Shown piece after piece: positions 9,239-17,647 of a stretch of DNA of 64,000 nt; positions within the stretch are counted from its first letter, which is position 1; every line of letters starts with the position of its first letter. The stretch is taken from the NCBI RefSeq assembly GCF_030817015.1, contig NZ_JAUSYS010000001.1, forward strand, positions 2,418,001 through 2,482,000, read 5' to 3'. The notes beneath the pieces were generated by a model, which saw only the letters and a program-made list of their open reading frames with translations, did no database searches and was not told the origin of the DNA. The translations under genes were made by a program, and so were the position numbers. The stretch comes from Arthrobacter sp. V1I7. Its GTDB lineage: Bacteria; Actinomycetota; Actinomycetes; Actinomycetales; Micrococcaceae.

Positions 9239-10099
9239 TCACCACCCCTTCCCTGCGCTGCCGAACTGCTTCGCCAGGGAGACGGTCAGGTCCTTAATGT
9301 CCCCTCCGACGTGTTGGAACAACGACGGCGGATCCCACTTGTCCGTTTGTTCGGCACGTTTGAGGAACTCAAGGTTGGACCGCATGTACTCGACCTTCAG
9401 TGCCGTGGAGATGTTGACTTTGGCACAGCCGTGGGCAATCAGGTCGGTGAACTGAGCGTCGGAAAGCCCGCTGCCGCCGTGCAGCGCGATCGGGATGTGC
9501 TGGGCGGCCACGATGTCGCTGACCCGCTGGAAATCCAGCACCGGTTCACGCGTGTACGTGCCGTGGGCGTTGCCGATCGCGGGGGCGAAGACGTCCACAC
9601 CGGTTTGCCTGATGAAGTCCAGCGCCACCTCGAGCGGCTGGCGCACGGCCTCCTGAGCGGAGCCGATCCCGTCCTCGATGCCCGTGATGGCTTCGATCTC
9701 GCCCTCTACGTGGGCCCCGAACCTGCGGGCCTCGGCCACCACCTCCACAGTCTGCCGCAGGTTTTCCTCAACTGGCAGTTCAGACGCGTCGAAGAGCACC
9801 GAATTCCAGCCTCGCTCCAGGCATTCAGTGATCACCCCGCGGTCCGGGCAATGGTCAAGGTGGAGGGTGACCGGCACTTCGATCCCCGCCGTCATGCCCT
9901 CCCACATCCTGAACAAAACATCGGACCCGATTGACCGGACAGTCTTGACCGACGTCTGCACGATCACCGGGGAGTTCGCGTCAACCGCACCCGCGAGCAC
10001 GGCCTCAAGGGTCAGGTCATTGAAAATGTTGATTGCAGGCACGCCGTAGCGTTCATCGAATGCGCGCTGCACGATGTCCTTCAAAGGCACAACAGCCAT
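9239..10099 (-). CDS. Class II (zinc) fructose-bisphosphate/tagatose-type aldolase
   Basis: A 286-aa class II aldolase. LHLDHCPDR carries the catalytic Asp82 and Zn ligand His83; VEGEIEAI, the later NAHGTY histidine and the LHGGSG phosphate loop complete the site. The GatY/KbaY-like layout suggests reversible cleavage or condensation between DHAP and an aldehyde. In this operon it could use DHAP made by DhaKL or split a longer phosphorylated ketose. ATG 10099 follows AAGGAG. The gene lies between an SDR gene (104-bp gap) and the HAD gene (overlap). Confidence 0.9.
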   Translation of the reverse strand: MAVVPLKDIVQRAFDERYGVPAINIFNDLTLEAVLAGAVDANSPVIVQTSVKTVRSIGSDVLFRMWEGMTAGIEVPVTLHLDHCPDRGVITECLERGWNSVLFDASELPVEENLRQTVEVVAEARRFGAHVEGEIEAITGIEDGIGSAQEAVRQPLEVALDFIRQTGVDVFAPAIGNAHGTYTREPVLDFQRVSDIVAAQHIPIALHGGSGLSDAQFTDLIAHGCAKVNISTALKVEYMRSNLEFLKRAEQTDKWDPPSLFQHVGGDIKDLTVSLAKQFGSAGKGW

Positions 10100-10202
10100 G
10101 GAAACTCCTTCGTTTGGGCTGTCAATAGTCGGCTCCCGGCCGGCGCCAACGGCAGATCCGGTCGAGCGGCCCACTAAGGGGGCAAATGCTTTAGGCCGGG
10201 CT

Positions 10203-11105
10203 TCAACGCCGGGCGGACTTGGCCGCCTCGGCCCGGTAGTCGGCAAAGGCTTTGGCCCGCTGTTCGGCGCCCTCCCGATCGCTGTCCAGATCCGGAAAAG
10301 CATCCAGGATCCCCTCGAAGTGGCTGCGGAGGCCGCCCTTCGTCTCCGGGTAGGGAAGGATGTAGAGCTCGTCGTCCTCGATAGCCTTTTTCACGTGCTC
10401 CGCCAGCACCACCGGGTCCATGCCGCTGCTGTACAGCTGGTGCTGCAGTGCGATGAATTCTTCGTCCGAACGGAAGCCGCTGTTGCTGGCCAGATGCTCG
10501 GGGCGGGTCTCCTGGGCGTGCGCGATGTTCGAGCGGATGCTCGCAGGGCACAGGACGGACACACCCACGCTGTGTTTGGGAAGCGCCATGGCGTAGCTCT
10601 CCATGAGATTGAAGACCGCCGCCTTCGTAGCCGAGTAGATGGCCGCCGTCGGGCTTCCCTCAAATCCGGCCATCGAGCCGGTCGTGACAATATGACCGTC
10701 ACGGCCGCTTGCGATCATCCTGGGTACGAAGGTCTGCATGCCATTGATCACCCCGTGGAGGTTGACGCCCAGGATCCAATCAAAGTCTTCGTACGTGGCC
10801 TGCTCAAGCCGGCCGAAACTGTTGACGCCCGCGGTGTTGAACAGCAGCTGGGGCGGTCCGCCGTAGACGGCTTCCACTTCATCCGCGGCCGCCGCATAAG
10901 CGGCACGGTCCGAAATGTCGAGGCGCATGGAATGCACCTCAATGCCTTCGGCTCTCAACTTGGACGTTGCTTCATCCAGGGCATCCTGGCGGATATCAGC
11001 AATCACAATCCTGCAGCCGGCGCGGCCGAAGACCTGGGCCTGGCCAAATCCCGCGCCGGATGCGCCGCCTGTAATGAAGGCGACTTTGCCGTTGAACTCT
11101 TTCAT
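10203..11105 (-). CDS. Short-chain dehydrogenase/reductase
   Basis: A 300-aa classical SDR. The cofactor motif GGASGAGFG is near residues 13-21, the NTAG stabilising motif follows, the catalytic Ser is in TTGSMAG, and Tyr/Lys are in YSATKAA. The adenine-binding acidic residue in VIADIRQ favours NAD(H). A ~50-residue C-terminal extension goes beyond the minimal SDR fold. It probably oxidises a hydroxy intermediate of the block 1 pathway. The start ATG has GGGAGA upstream; the SnoaL-like gene ends 12 bp before. Confidence 0.88.
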   Translation of the reverse strand: MKEFNGKVAFITGGASGAGFGQAQVFGRAGCRIVIADIRQDALDEATSKLRAEGIEVHSMRLDISDRAAYAAAADEVEAVYGGPPQLLFNTAGVNSFGRLEQATYEDFDWILGVNLHGVINGMQTFVPRMIASGRDGHIVTTGSMAGFEGSPTAAIYSATKAAVFNLMESYAMALPKHSVGVSVLCPASIRSNIAHAQETRPEHLASNSGFRSDEEFIALQHQLYSSGMDPVVLAEHVKKAIEDDELYILPYPETKGGLRSHFEGILDAFPDLDSDREGAEQRAKAFADYRAEAAKSARR

Positions 11106-11117
11106 TTGCCGGTCTCC

Positions 11118-11552
11118 CTACCGTCCCAATGGAATGATGCCGAGGTCATGAAGCAAGCTCGCCTTGTTCCACGAGGCCCACTCTTCGGCGATCTGCCCAT
11201 TCTCAAACCGGCACATCACAATGCCCTGTGCCGTGATCGGCCTGCCGGTAGCACGGACGCCCATGTACTCCCCGCTGTGGGTACCGGTGGCTTCCCAGCG
11301 GTAGGCCGCACGATCGCCGTCGACGATGATGTCATGCTGCGTCCGCTTTAAATCCGGGAAGCCGGCGTAGAGCCTGCTCAAGCCGTCGGCCAGCCGTTCC
11401 TTGTCGTAATCGCCTTTGTCGCCGTGGCGGACGAAATCCGCGGCATAGTAATTCTGCAGGGACCCAATGGCTTCCTGCGGTCCGTCGTGGCCGAGCGCCA
11501 GCAACAAGTGCCGGCGGTTGTTCTCTTCGGTGGTCTTCTGGTCAATGCTCAT
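11118..11552 (-). CDS. SnoaL-like (NTF2-fold) protein
   Basis: A 144-aa protein with the SnoaL/ester-cyclase pattern: FVRHGDKGDYDKERLADGL, LYAGFPDLKRTQHDIIVDGD, RWEATGTHSGEYMGV and GIVMCRFENGQIAEEWASWN. Such NTF2-fold proteins are isomerases, hydrolases or hydroxylases acting on hydrophobic ring compounds; many are uncharacterised. I set the start at 11552 because GGAGAAA precedes the second of two adjacent ATG codons. It lies between a flavin reductase and an SDR, so a role on an oxidised cyclic or keto intermediate is inferred. Confidence 0.8.
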   Translation of the reverse strand: MSIDQKTTEENNRRHLLLALGHDGPQEAIGSLQNYYAADFVRHGDKGDYDKERLADGLSRLYAGFPDLKRTQHDIIVDGDRAAYRWEATGTHSGEYMGVRATGRPITAQGIVMCRFENGQIAEEWASWNKASLLHDLGIIPLGR

Positions 11553-11587
11553 CATTTTCTCCATTGCTGATTCGGTCGAGGACCGCG

Positions 11588-12109
11588 CTACCGGACCGGT
11601 TCCAGCCGTGCCCCGTCAAAGAATTGACCGGCCTGGTACACCAGGGGAGCCTTGTCCGCCGAGGCCGCCTCGACCACCTGGCCGACGAAGATCGTGTGTG
11701 AGTACGCCGGGATTTTGTATTTGACCTCCAGCTCGAAATGGCCGGCAACGCCAGCCAGGACAGGGACTCCCAGCTTGCTCAACTCCCACTCCAATTCGTT
11801 GAATTTGTCCCCGCCGGATTTCGCGAAAACGCCGGCCACGTCAACCTGGTCCGCGGCCAGGATATTGATTCCAATATGGGAACTTTCAAAGACTGCGGCG
11901 TAGGAGTGGGAGGATTCATTCACGCAAACCAACACCAGCGGCGGGTCCAGTGAAATGCTGGAAAAGGCATTCACCGCCAGGCCGCACGGCTTTCCGTCGA
12001 CGGCGGCAGTGACGACGGTGACCCCTGTCGGGTACTGCCTGTGCACGCCGCGCACGCGGGTGCTGAGTGCGGCGGACTCCGCCTGGATGTCTGTGGTGGT
12101 GTTCGTCAT
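11588..12109 (-). CDS. Flavin reductase (FMN-binding split-barrel family)
   Basis: A 173-aa protein with the split-barrel flavin reductase signature: RQYPTGVTVVTAAVDGKPCG, LAVNAFSSISLDPPLVLVCV, and a C-terminal histidine in YSHTIFVGQV. These enzymes reduce FMN or FAD with NAD(P)H and supply it to a partner monooxygenase. The LLM-family monooxygenase at 14933-16024, in the same transcription unit, is the obvious partner. ATG 12109 follows GGAGGAGAGAGAACA. Confidence 0.9.
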   Translation of the reverse strand: MTNTTTDIQAESAALSTRVRGVHRQYPTGVTVVTAAVDGKPCGLAVNAFSSISLDPPLVLVCVNESSHSYAAVFESSHIGINILAADQVDVAGVFAKSGGDKFNELEWELSKLGVPVLAGVAGHFELEVKYKIPAYSHTIFVGQVVEAASADKAPLVYQAGQFFDGARLEPVR

Positions 12110-12165
12110 TGTTCTCTCTCCTCCGGTGACGATGCGGTGACCGGCCTCAGTGCCGGGCCGCGAAT

Positions 12166-12978
12166 TCAGATGTTCTGTACGGCGGGAAATCCACCCTGGA
12201 TGAGCGCATGCCGGCTGGCCACCTGGGGCAGCCACTCCTCATGGGTGGCCGCGTAGAGCCGGTTCGCGCGGATGGCGTCCAGCACGATCTCTCCGACGTC
12301 TTCCACTTCCAGGAAACGGAAGCCCTTGCCGTTGCCCGAAATATCCACGTCGTAGAGCGAGCTGGACTCGGACGCGGGCTTGGTGCGCAGGCTGTTCACG
12401 ATGTTGGTCCGCACGGGCCCAGGGATGAGGGCGGTGGCACCCACTACCGACCCGTCTTTCTCGAGTTCCATGGACAGCACTTCCGTCAGGCCCAGCACTC
12501 CGGCCTTCGCCGCCACGTAGGCTCCCAAGTTGGCGGGCGGGGAGAGCACCGACATTGAGGACGTGTTGATGATCTGGCCCCAGTCCTGGTTCCTTTTCAG
12601 AATGGGCAGGAACGAATGCACGCCGTGGATGACCCCGAAGAGGTTGACGTCCAGCATCCACCGCCAGTCCTGGAGAGTCAGTTTTGACATTGGGCCCATT
12701 GGCCCAACACCGGCGTTGTTGCAGATAACGTGGACCTCCCCGTATTCGGCAACCGCCCGGTCTGCCAGGGCCTGCACGCTCTCGGCATCAGTCACGTCGG
12801 TCCGCACGCCCAGGACTCCAAGCTCCTGCGCTGTAGCGGCCAGGGCCGCATCATCAATGTCGGCGATGATGACATTCGAGCCGTTCGCCAGGAAGGTCCT
12901 GGCGATGCCCTTTCCGATGCCCGAGGCACCGCCGGTGATGACCGCCGTCGCTCCGGAAAATTCCACGGTCCTGTTCAT
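12166..12978 (-). CDS. Short-chain dehydrogenase/reductase
   Basis: A 270-aa classical SDR with the GGASGIGKG cofactor loop, ADIDD acidic adenine-ribose site (NAD preference), NNAGVGP, the catalytic Ser in TSSMSV and an atypical AYVAAKAG that keeps Tyr and Lys. It resembles the neighbouring SDR (10203-11105) in length and C-terminal extension, so the two may act on successive or stereoisomeric hydroxy groups. ATG 12978 has GAGGAGAAG upstream. The regulator gene ends 24 bp upstream. Confidence 0.88.
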   Translation of the reverse strand: MNRTVEFSGATAVITGGASGIGKGIARTFLANGSNVIIADIDDAALAATAQELGVLGVRTDVTDAESVQALADRAVAEYGEVHVICNNAGVGPMGPMSKLTLQDWRWMLDVNLFGVIHGVHSFLPILKRNQDWGQIINTSSMSVLSPPANLGAYVAAKAGVLGLTEVLSMELEKDGSVVGATALIPGPVRTNIVNSLRTKPASESSSLYDVDISGNGKGFRFLEVEDVGEIVLDAIRANRLYAATHEEWLPQVASRHALIQGGFPAVQNI

Positions 12979-13001
12979 GTCCACTTCTCCTCTGTCCTGC
13001 A

Positions 13002-14840
13002 TCAGTGCAGTTCGTAGCGCTTGAGCTTGCGGTATACCGTCGCCCGGGACATCCCGAGCCTTTCCGCCGCAACGTTCCGGTTGCCCTCGGCATCGCGGAG
13101 GGCGACCATCAGGGCCTGCCGTTCCACGCGTTCCATCTCCCCGAGGCAGCGGCCGGCCTGGCCGCTGCCGTAGCGGGCCGGGAGATCTGCCTGCTTGATC
13201 TCACGGCCCGCCGCACGAATCCGCGACGTGGCCAGTACCTGGCGCAGCTGGCGGACGTTGCCGGGCCAGTCGCTGGCCACGAGGGCAGCGACGGACTTCG
13301 CTGCAAGGGAACTGGCTCTGCCATCGGACCCTTCCAGCTCGCGGAGGATTTCCCGGCAAAGCTCGTTGAACTCGTGGGCTCGCTCCCTGAGCGGCGGAAC
13401 CGGCACCACAACCGGAAAACTCTCGCGAACGAAAACCGACGGGCTGTCGTCGTCCACCTGTTCGGACGTTGTTCCGACCAGCGAGCACGTGGCCCTCGCG
13501 ACAAGGTCGGACACGGTGGTCATCAGCCTCAGTGGGATTTCCTCAATGTGGCTGAGCAGGACGATGGATCCCGCGTCCTCCACTGACTGCTGCAGTGCTT
13601 TGAGCCACCGGTCCTCGTCCAGGTGTGCCACAGAACCGTCGATCTCTGCGACGTCGGAACGGGGCGACTTCCGTCGCAGGGCCTCCGATCCGATGAATCG
13701 TTTGCCGGTTCCCCGTTCGCCGGTAAGAAGTACTGCGTGGCCCGCTGCCAGGGCCTGGCCGAGCTGGCGCCGCGCGTCCGGGCGGTCCAGCTCTGCGAGG
13801 TCGCGGCCGCCCAGGTCAAAATGGACAGAGGGGTTGGCGGATTCGGGCTCGAACGTCAGCACTGCTGCGAAGTCCCCCCGCGCTTGTTCCACGGGTGCGA
13901 TCTGGACCGACGCAACAATCCCTGAGCTCAGGCGCCGCCGCACCGTTCGGGGCTTGGACCGGGCGCATGCTTCTTCGGCCAGGCGGCGCAGGAGCTCCTC
14001 ATCGGCCTCTCCGACGAGTTCCCGAGACTGGGTATTGGTGATGAACAAGGATTTCGTGATGCCGACGACGGCGCCACGGAAGCGCCGCTGCGTCCGCAGG
14101 AAGACGTCGAAGAAGACCCTCTCCCCGTCGGCCCGGCTAGCCAGCAGCTGGGCCTCGATGGACCTGCCGATTTCAGCCACCAACGGCAGAAGCGCTGTTG
14201 ATCCGTACTCCCGGCGGCAGTGCACCCCCAGGGTTCCGACGAACCGCTTGGTGTAGGGGTCCCGGATGTTGACGCCTGTTGTGGTGATGATCCCCGTGTG
14301 CATCTGGAAGTGCTCGGTGCCGGAAATGATGAAGGACTGCTGTTGTTCCTGCGCGCAGCCGATGCCGTTGGTGCCGATCTGGTCCTCAGCGAAGCACAGC
14401 CCAGGCCGCAGGTCCACCTGCCGCATACGCTTTGCCTGAGGCGAATCGCCGACCACGGCGGTGAGGAGCCTGCACGCCCGGTCGGTGAGGAAGCCCCAGG
14501 AGCTGAGATCGGAGATCTGGTCCTCGAGACGGTTCATGATGGGCTGGGCGATCTGGGCGAGCCGGCTCTTCGGCGTGAAGTCCTCGTCGAACGGAATCAC
14601 CGTGGACCAGGGGTCCACCCCGGCCAACAGCGACCGCTTCCAGGAGAGCAGGACGTCGCGGCGGACCTCCGGATAGTCATCCGGGTCCAGCAGCAGCGGA
14701 TCCTTTTGGATCAATTCCAGTTTGATTTCGCCGATCCGATCCCACTGCTCCGGCTTTGAGGGAACGGGAAGTCCGGGAACGCGCGGCTGTTCAGTCATGG
14801 CTGCGCTGCCCTGCCCTGGAGTCCTGGCGTCCTGTGTCAT
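13002..14840 (-). CDS. GAF-AAA-Fis transcriptional activator with degenerate ATPase domain
   Basis: A 612-aa AcoR/MimR-type regulator. Residues ~80-240 form a GAF-like effector region (AEDQIGTNGIGCAQ at 151-164). Residues ~350-550 form an AAA+ fold with Walker A GERGTGKR (374-381) and retained PPLRER (482-487) and WPGNVR (525-530). The Fis-type HTH is at ~580-609 (NRNVAAERLGMSRATVYRKL). The GAFTGA sigma-54 contact loop is absent, and the Walker B region (GSIVLLSHIEE, 424-434) lacks the usual acidic pair. Most actinobacteria lack sigma-54, so it probably acts with a sigma-70-type polymerase. It likely binds the GTCTCA-N3-TGAGAC sites upstream of its own operon and of the importer operon. Confidence 0.9.
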   Translation of the reverse strand: MTQDARTPGQGSAAMTEQPRVPGLPVPSKPEQWDRIGEIKLELIQKDPLLLDPDDYPEVRRDVLLSWKRSLLAGVDPWSTVIPFDEDFTPKSRLAQIAQPIMNRLEDQISDLSSWGFLTDRACRLLTAVVGDSPQAKRMRQVDLRPGLCFAEDQIGTNGIGCAQEQQQSFIISGTEHFQMHTGIITTTGVNIRDPYTKRFVGTLGVHCRREYGSTALLPLVAEIGRSIEAQLLASRADGERVFFDVFLRTQRRFRGAVVGITKSLFITNTQSRELVGEADEELLRRLAEEACARSKPRTVRRRLSSGIVASVQIAPVEQARGDFAAVLTFEPESANPSVHFDLGGRDLAELDRPDARRQLGQALAAGHAVLLTGERGTGKRFIGSEALRRKSPRSDVAEIDGSVAHLDEDRWLKALQQSVEDAGSIVLLSHIEEIPLRLMTTVSDLVARATCSLVGTTSEQVDDDSPSVFVRESFPVVVPVPPLRERAHEFNELCREILRELEGSDGRASSLAAKSVAALVASDWPGNVRQLRQVLATSRIRAAGREIKQADLPARYGSGQAGRCLGEMERVERQALMVALRDAEGNRNVAAERLGMSRATVYRKLKRYELH

Positions 14841-14932
14841 TTCCCTGCCTCTCGTTCGTACGTGCCCACCATGGTGTTGTGGTGCCAGGTGCCGGCCGCC
14901 TTGCTGTGGCCGACACCTGGCACCTGCCTGGC

Positions 14933-16024
14933 CTAGGCTGCCACGCTGACCTTCTGGCCGTTCAGACTGCGGGCCTTCGGCATGACTTCGCGGGCAAACA
15001 GCTCAAGGCTGGCGCGGGCCTGGTCGTAGGGCATGCCGCCGAAGCACGGGGCGATGATGATTTCAAAGTCGCCGAGCGTGTCCCGGATCTCTTCGATCTG
15101 GCCCAGGATGTGCTCCGGGTTTCCCCAGAGTGCCGTTTCGGCGTACTTGTCGGCAGCGCCCTGCAGCCCGGCTTCCTGGATGCGCTTTGCGGTATCTGCG
15201 TAGCGCTCATAGCCCTTGGTGGTGGCGAAGTGGTCGCCGGCCATTTCATAGTGGTCCACGTTGGAGTGGAAGAACCGGGAGATGTATTCGAAGTGGCGCT
15301 CCTGGGCTACTTCGTTGTCCTCGTGGCAGTACATGTTCACGTTCAGGCAGATGGCGGGGGCCACCACGCCGTGCTTTTCCTCGTACATCTCGCGGTAGCT
15401 GGTGAAGTTGCCCATGAGGTCCGGGACCGGACGAACGATGAACGACATCAGCCGGGCACGCAGGTTCACGGCGGAGACGAGCGAGTCCGGGGAGCCGGCC
15501 ACGCAGTAGCGGCGGTCCGCGAAGGAGCCGCGCGGTCCCGGCCGGAGTTCAGCGCGGGGCTGAGGGTAGAAGCGGCCGTCGCCTTCGATGATTCCGGATT
15601 CGACGGCGTCGAAGATCATGGCGGACGCCTCGTCGAAGCGTTCGCGGGTTTCCTCCAGCGGGATGCGGAACGGTACGTACTCCTTGCGGGACAGGCCCCG
15701 CCCCACACCCAGGAGCAGGCGGCCCTTGGAGAGCGTGTCCACCATCAGCGCCTTCTCGGCCACGCGCAGCGGGTCATTCCACGGCACGATGATGGCGCCG
15801 GTCCCGAGCTTGATTTCCTTGGTCTGTCCTGCGATGTTGGCCAGCAGGAGGAGGTTGTCCGGGCACATGGAGTAGTCGCTGAAGTGGTGCTCAACAGCCC
15901 ACACGCTGTCGTAGCCCAGAGCCTCGGCGCGCACCGCGAGGTCGAGCTCGCCGTCGTACATTTCCTCGTCGGTGAGGCTTTCGTCCAGCTTTCCGAAGCC
16001 AAGGTTGATCCCGATGTTCAGCAT
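14933..16024 (-). CDS. LLM-class flavin-dependent monooxygenase (luciferase-like)
   Basis: A 363-aa TIM-barrel luciferase-like protein: GYDSVWAVEHHFSDYSMCPD, KLGTGAIIVPWNDPLRVAEK and LLLGVGRGLSRKEY are family landmarks near the FMN site. Such enzymes use reduced FMN (or F420) and O2 to hydroxylate or Baeyer-Villiger-oxidise substrates. The flavin reductase in the same operon points to FMNH2. ATG 16024 follows AAAGGACC; 9 more codons upstream are less likely. It is the first gene after the promoter region holding the 16119-16133 palindrome. Confidence 0.88.
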   Translation of the reverse strand: MLNIGINLGFGKLDESLTDEEMYDGELDLAVRAEALGYDSVWAVEHHFSDYSMCPDNLLLLANIAGQTKEIKLGTGAIIVPWNDPLRVAEKALMVDTLSKGRLLLGVGRGLSRKEYVPFRIPLEETRERFDEASAMIFDAVESGIIEGDGRFYPQPRAELRPGPRGSFADRRYCVAGSPDSLVSAVNLRARLMSFIVRPVPDLMGNFTSYREMYEEKHGVVAPAICLNVNMYCHEDNEVAQERHFEYISRFFHSNVDHYEMAGDHFATTKGYERYADTAKRIQEAGLQGAADKYAETALWGNPEHILGQIEEIRDTLGDFEIIIAPCFGGMPYDQARASLELFAREVMPKARSLNGQKVSVAA

Positions 16025-16117
16025 CGAACAGGTCCTTTCAGTGGATGGCATTTTTTGTAATCCACATCACTAGGTGATGTATTTGATCTCACAGTATCGG
16101 CGGTGCAAGCTCATTGA

Positions 16118-16135
16118 TGTCTCACTTTGAGACTG
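16118..16135. promoter_or_regulatory. Palindromic activator site upstream of the LLM/regulator operon
   Basis: GTCTCA (16119-16124), CTT, TGAGAC (16128-16133) is a perfect 6+6 inverted repeat about 95 bp upstream of the LLM start. An almost identical site (GTCTCA-AAT-TGAGAC) lies at 25667-25681 upstream of the second operon; both are flanked by T on the left and TGT on the right. I infer an upstream activator site for the GAF-Fis regulator. Confidence 0.65.
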
Positions 16136-16139
16136 TGAA

Positions 16140-16166
16140 GAATCCCGGCCCGGAGAGCCGGGATTC
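16140..16166 (-). terminator. Hairpin terminator after the aldehyde dehydrogenase gene
   Basis: A perfect 10-bp stem, GAATCCCGGC (16140-16149) with GCCGGGATTC (16157-16166), and a 7-nt loop, 16 bp past the ALDH stop. The following T-run on the minus strand is short, so termination may be partial. Confidence 0.6.
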
Positions 16167-16181
16167 CCCGAAAAGGAGGCC

Positions 16182-17636
16182 TCAGGCGGTCGGCCCGGCC
16201 CCGCCGTCGAACTTGTAGATAGTGTCGGCCCGCAGGAAGTCGTCCACGGCCTCAGGCCCGTTTTCGCGCCCGGAGCCACTCGCCTTGGTGCCTCCCCAGG
16301 GCGCAGCCATATCGGGCAGGTAGCCATTGATGCCGAAGGATCCTGCCTCGATCAGGCAGGCCAGAGCCAGCCCCCGTTCCACATCGCCGGTCCACACCGA
16401 ACCGGCCAGACCGTAAGGGGAGTCATTGGCGATGCGGACTGCATCATCCTCGTCCTTCGCCCGGATGATGCAGACGACGGGGCCGAAGATCTCTTCCTGC
16501 GCGACGGCCCACGCGTTGTCCACGTCAGCGAAAACGGTGGGCCGCACATAAAAGCCCCGCTCAGGAACCTCGCCTGTGACACCGCCGCTCACCAGCCGCG
16601 CCCCGGCCGAAACGCCATGCTCGATGTACTCGTTGATCCGCTGCCTTTGTTTCCCTGAAACCACCGGCCCCATCGTGGTGCCCTCGTCAAGCGGGGAGCC
16701 GAGGACCTGGGACTTGGCATAGCGCCGGTACCCCTCCACGATTTCCTCATAAACGTTTGGAGTGGCGATGACGCGGGTCTGCGCGAAGCAAGTCTGCCCC
16801 GCGTTGAGGAAGGACAGCGGGGGCAACTGCGACAGCGTGTGGACCAGGTCTGCGTCGTCCAGGACCACCGCCGCGGACTTGCCGCCAAGCTCCAGGTTCA
16901 CCGAGCCGAGCCGCCCGCCGACTTCCCGGGCAATGCTCCTGCCCACCGGAGTGGAACCGGTGAAGGCGACCTTCCCGACCTTGGGGTGCGCAACGAGCGC
17001 CCGCGCGAAGTCAGGTCCGCCCGCCACGACGTTCACCACGCCGGGCGGCACTCCCGCCTCAGCCATGATGTCGGCGACCAGATACCCGCTGAGGGCATTT
17101 TCCTCCGCCGGTTTGATAACCACGGTGCAGCCGGCAGCCAGCGCGGGGCCCAGCTTGGTGGCCATCAGCATCAACGGATAGTTCCACGGCACGACGGCCG
17201 CAACCACCCCCACCGGGCTCTTTCGCACGATCACCTCGCCCTTGAAGGCAAAGGGTGCACGCCGTTCCTCCAGTTGAACGTTTCTGGCGATCCCGGCGTA
17301 GTACCGCAACACGGCCACGGGTCCCGCAACGTTATTGAATGCCGAGTCCCTGAGCGGCATCCCCATTTCCTGGGTGACCAGAAGCGCGACTTCACTGCCC
17401 CGGCCCTCCCACGCGCGGGCTATGCGTTCCAGCAGGTCCGCCCGTGTTGCGCCGGAGGTCATCGACCAGGCCGGCAGTGCGCTGTGGGCTGCCTCAACGG
17501 CTGGCCCGGCGTCCTCGGCTGTGGCTATCACTGCCTGGCCGAAGACTTCCTCTGTGGCGGGATTCACCAAGTCACGCTGCGTGCCTTGCGCGGTTTCCTG
17601 CCACGCGCCACCGATGAACATCTTTGTTCGGTTCAT
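16182..17636 (-). CDS. NAD(P)-dependent aldehyde dehydrogenase
   Basis: A 484-aa ALDH of normal length. Motifs: VVPWNYPLMLMATKLGPAL, the FTGSTPVG cofactor loop, the general base Glu in LELGGKSA, catalytic Cys in NAGQTCFAQT, and EEIFGPVV. It oxidises an aldehyde to the acid. It follows the zinc alcohol dehydrogenase by 11 bp, so the pair probably converts an alcohol to an acid in two steps. ATG 17636 has GAGGAG 7 bp upstream. A hairpin follows the stop. Confidence 0.93.
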   Translation of the reverse strand: MNRTKMFIGGAWQETAQGTQRDLVNPATEEVFGQAVIATAEDAGPAVEAAHSALPAWSMTSGATRADLLERIARAWEGRGSEVALLVTQEMGMPLRDSAFNNVAGPVAVLRYYAGIARNVQLEERRAPFAFKGEVIVRKSPVGVVAAVVPWNYPLMLMATKLGPALAAGCTVVIKPAEENALSGYLVADIMAEAGVPPGVVNVVAGGPDFARALVAHPKVGKVAFTGSTPVGRSIAREVGGRLGSVNLELGGKSAAVVLDDADLVHTLSQLPPLSFLNAGQTCFAQTRVIATPNVYEEIVEGYRRYAKSQVLGSPLDEGTTMGPVVSGKQRQRINEYIEHGVSAGARLVSGGVTGEVPERGFYVRPTVFADVDNAWAVAQEEIFGPVVCIIRAKDEDDAVRIANDSPYGLAGSVWTGDVERGLALACLIEAGSFGINGYLPDMAAPWGGTKASGSGRENGPEAVDDFLRADTIYKFDGGAGPTA

Positions 17637-17647
17637 GCCGTTTCTCC

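Noticed and set aside
13002..14840. Canonical sigma-54-dependent activator
   Set aside because: The GAFTGA loop is missing and Walker B is degenerate, and no -24/-12 promoter (GG-N10-GC) was noticed upstream of the target operons.
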